A DNA stretch of 64,000 bases from Bufo bufo (lineage: Eukaryota > Chordata > Amphibia > Anura > Bufonidae). The position numbers and the translations under genes are program-made. Location of the stretch: contig NC_053392.1 in the NCBI RefSeq assembly GCF_905171765.1, forward strand, positions 374,827,963 to 374,891,962. Direction: 5' to 3'. This document shows, piece by piece, positions 63,407 to 64,000 of this stretch (its first letter is position 1; each line of letters starts with the position of its first letter). A model generated the notes under the pieces. The model saw only the letters and a program-made list of their open reading frames with translations, did no database searches and had not been told where the DNA came from.

Positions 63407-64000
63407 TTAATCTTTTTCTCCATCTGTACTGTCTTTGTCCCCCACGTCTGGTCCTTTTGGATCCAGGGTTGGGCCTAAAAAACGATCATCTCGCTGTTGC
63501 TCGACTTGCGTGGATCCCACTTCCGCAGCTGGTGCCATTCTATTCGTGAAATTGTTGCTGTTTTTCTTGGTGTTGTTAGTATTACCATAGAAAGGTTGAC
63601 GTCTTTGGCTTCTTTGTTCCTGCCATGTGTACACGTTACCTCGTCTGTAATCTTCCTCATCTCGTAGCCATTTGCGCCGTTTAATCATCTCCTGCTCTTT
63701 TCTGAATTTATCCAGATAAGCAGAACAACTGGTTAAATATGCGTCATAGTCCTGTACAGGGAGGACATCCTTCAACCTGTTATCAGCCTTTACAAGCTGC
63801 TCACGTGTCGCTCCCAATTCATGTTGTAGAAACTCCAAATTGAGCAATATCACATCCAAGGCATATTTATTGGAGATCTGCGTGAATTTGTGAGCAAATT
63901 TGCTGTCAGCTGGGAACAAACTAGGCTTCAGTTGGGAACGCACCCCTCTTGGAATTCTGTGCGACTTATAGTACTCAGCTAAGGTCGCTAGATGCAATTC
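63407..64000 (-). CDS. Partial ORF of a retroelement (unclassified)
   Basis: Open on the minus strand from the window edge (no start codon inside; the reported first codon is TTG) to TAA at 63409-63407, about 197 codons. Features: Y-Y-K-S-H-R-I-P-R-G-V-R-S near the start, a charged helical stretch, and a K-R-R-K-W-L-R-D-E-E-D-Y...Y-T-W motif; the end is Gln/Asn- and acid-rich. I associate this kind of protein with ORFs of amphibian and fish retroelements, perhaps Penelope-like ones, but see no catalytic domain. The Tc1 copy 3 lies 40 bp beyond its stop. Confidence 0.45.
   Translation of the reverse strand, partial: ELHLATLAEYYKSHRIPRGVRSQLKPSLFPADSKFAHKFTQISNKYALDVILLNLEFLQHELGATREQLVKADNRLKDVLPVQDYDAYLTSCSAYLDKFRKEQEMIKRRKWLRDEEDYRRGNVYTWQEQRSQRRQPFYGNTNNTKKNSNNFTNRMAPAAEVGSTQVEQQRDDRFLGPTLDPKGPDVGDKDSTDGEKD

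Noticed and set aside
1..64000. tRNA or rRNA genes
   Set aside because: No cloverleaf with A and B boxes or rRNA-like block could be recognised by eye; a tRNA or covariance scan would be needed to exclude them fully.

Overview
The window is vertebrate nuclear DNA, most probably from a large-genome amphibian (anuran). The host signal is three spliced, minus-strand exons of a vanin/pantetheinase-type gene (last exons; CDS parts 35133-35258, 38297-38461, 46516-46886), with good GT/AG junctions and matching phases. The rest is a dense, nested mixture of transposons: Tc1, piggyBac, hAT and other TTAA-target elements, PIF/Harbinger-like MITEs, Ty3/gypsy, Ngaro (tyrosine-recombinase) elements, L1 and CR1-type LINEs, and probable Penelope-like ends. 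That mixture is typical of frogs and fishes. The species call is inference.

Layout. 1-1850: ends and remnants of TTAA elements and a mariner-like remnant. 1851-13692: one long piggyBac element with a nearly intact minus-strand transposase (one in-frame stop) and a noncoding half built of alternating large hairpins. A hAT MITE (1873-2190) and a young chromodomain Ty3/gypsy element (3027-8571, TSD CCTAG, LTRs differing at about 2 of 652 positions) are inserted in it. 13693-15834: palindromic MITEs abutting at shared TTAA sites. 16243-20719: a defective minus-strand Ngaro-type element with a broken recombinase and a roughly 37-bp minisatellite where gag and RT would be expected. 21420-22982: first of three intact DD37E Tc1 copies. 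25140-27936: a palindrome built of palindromes. 29350-34640: a complete, apparently young Ngaro element with A1-ORFs-B1-A2-B2 split direct repeats.

35133-46886: the 3' half of the vanin-like gene, whose introns hold MITEs, a broken CR1-type LINE and TTAA elements. 47290-52451: a decayed L1 ORF2 on the minus strand, interrupted by MITEs and by a repeat with a hammerhead-ribozyme-like core. 52920-57025: retroelement-like repeats, MITEs and a DD34E Tc1 element with a late nonsense codon. 57026-60040: a second, internally deleted piggyBac relative holding the second DD37E Tc1 copy. 60045-61250: a 30-bp minisatellite, CA/TA microsatellites and Penelope-like end motifs. 61805-63367: the third DD37E Tc1 copy, next to an ORF that runs off the window.

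The strongest leads are the Ngaro element's in-frame UGA between gag and RT with no AUG ahead of the RT motifs; a polypyrimidine-AG at the same RT/recombinase position in both Ngaro elements; the minisatellite captured inside a recombinase retroelement; head-to-tail TTAA elements sharing one target site; and the nested palindrome at 25-28 kb. No bacterial features, tRNA, rRNA or CRISPR array were seen.
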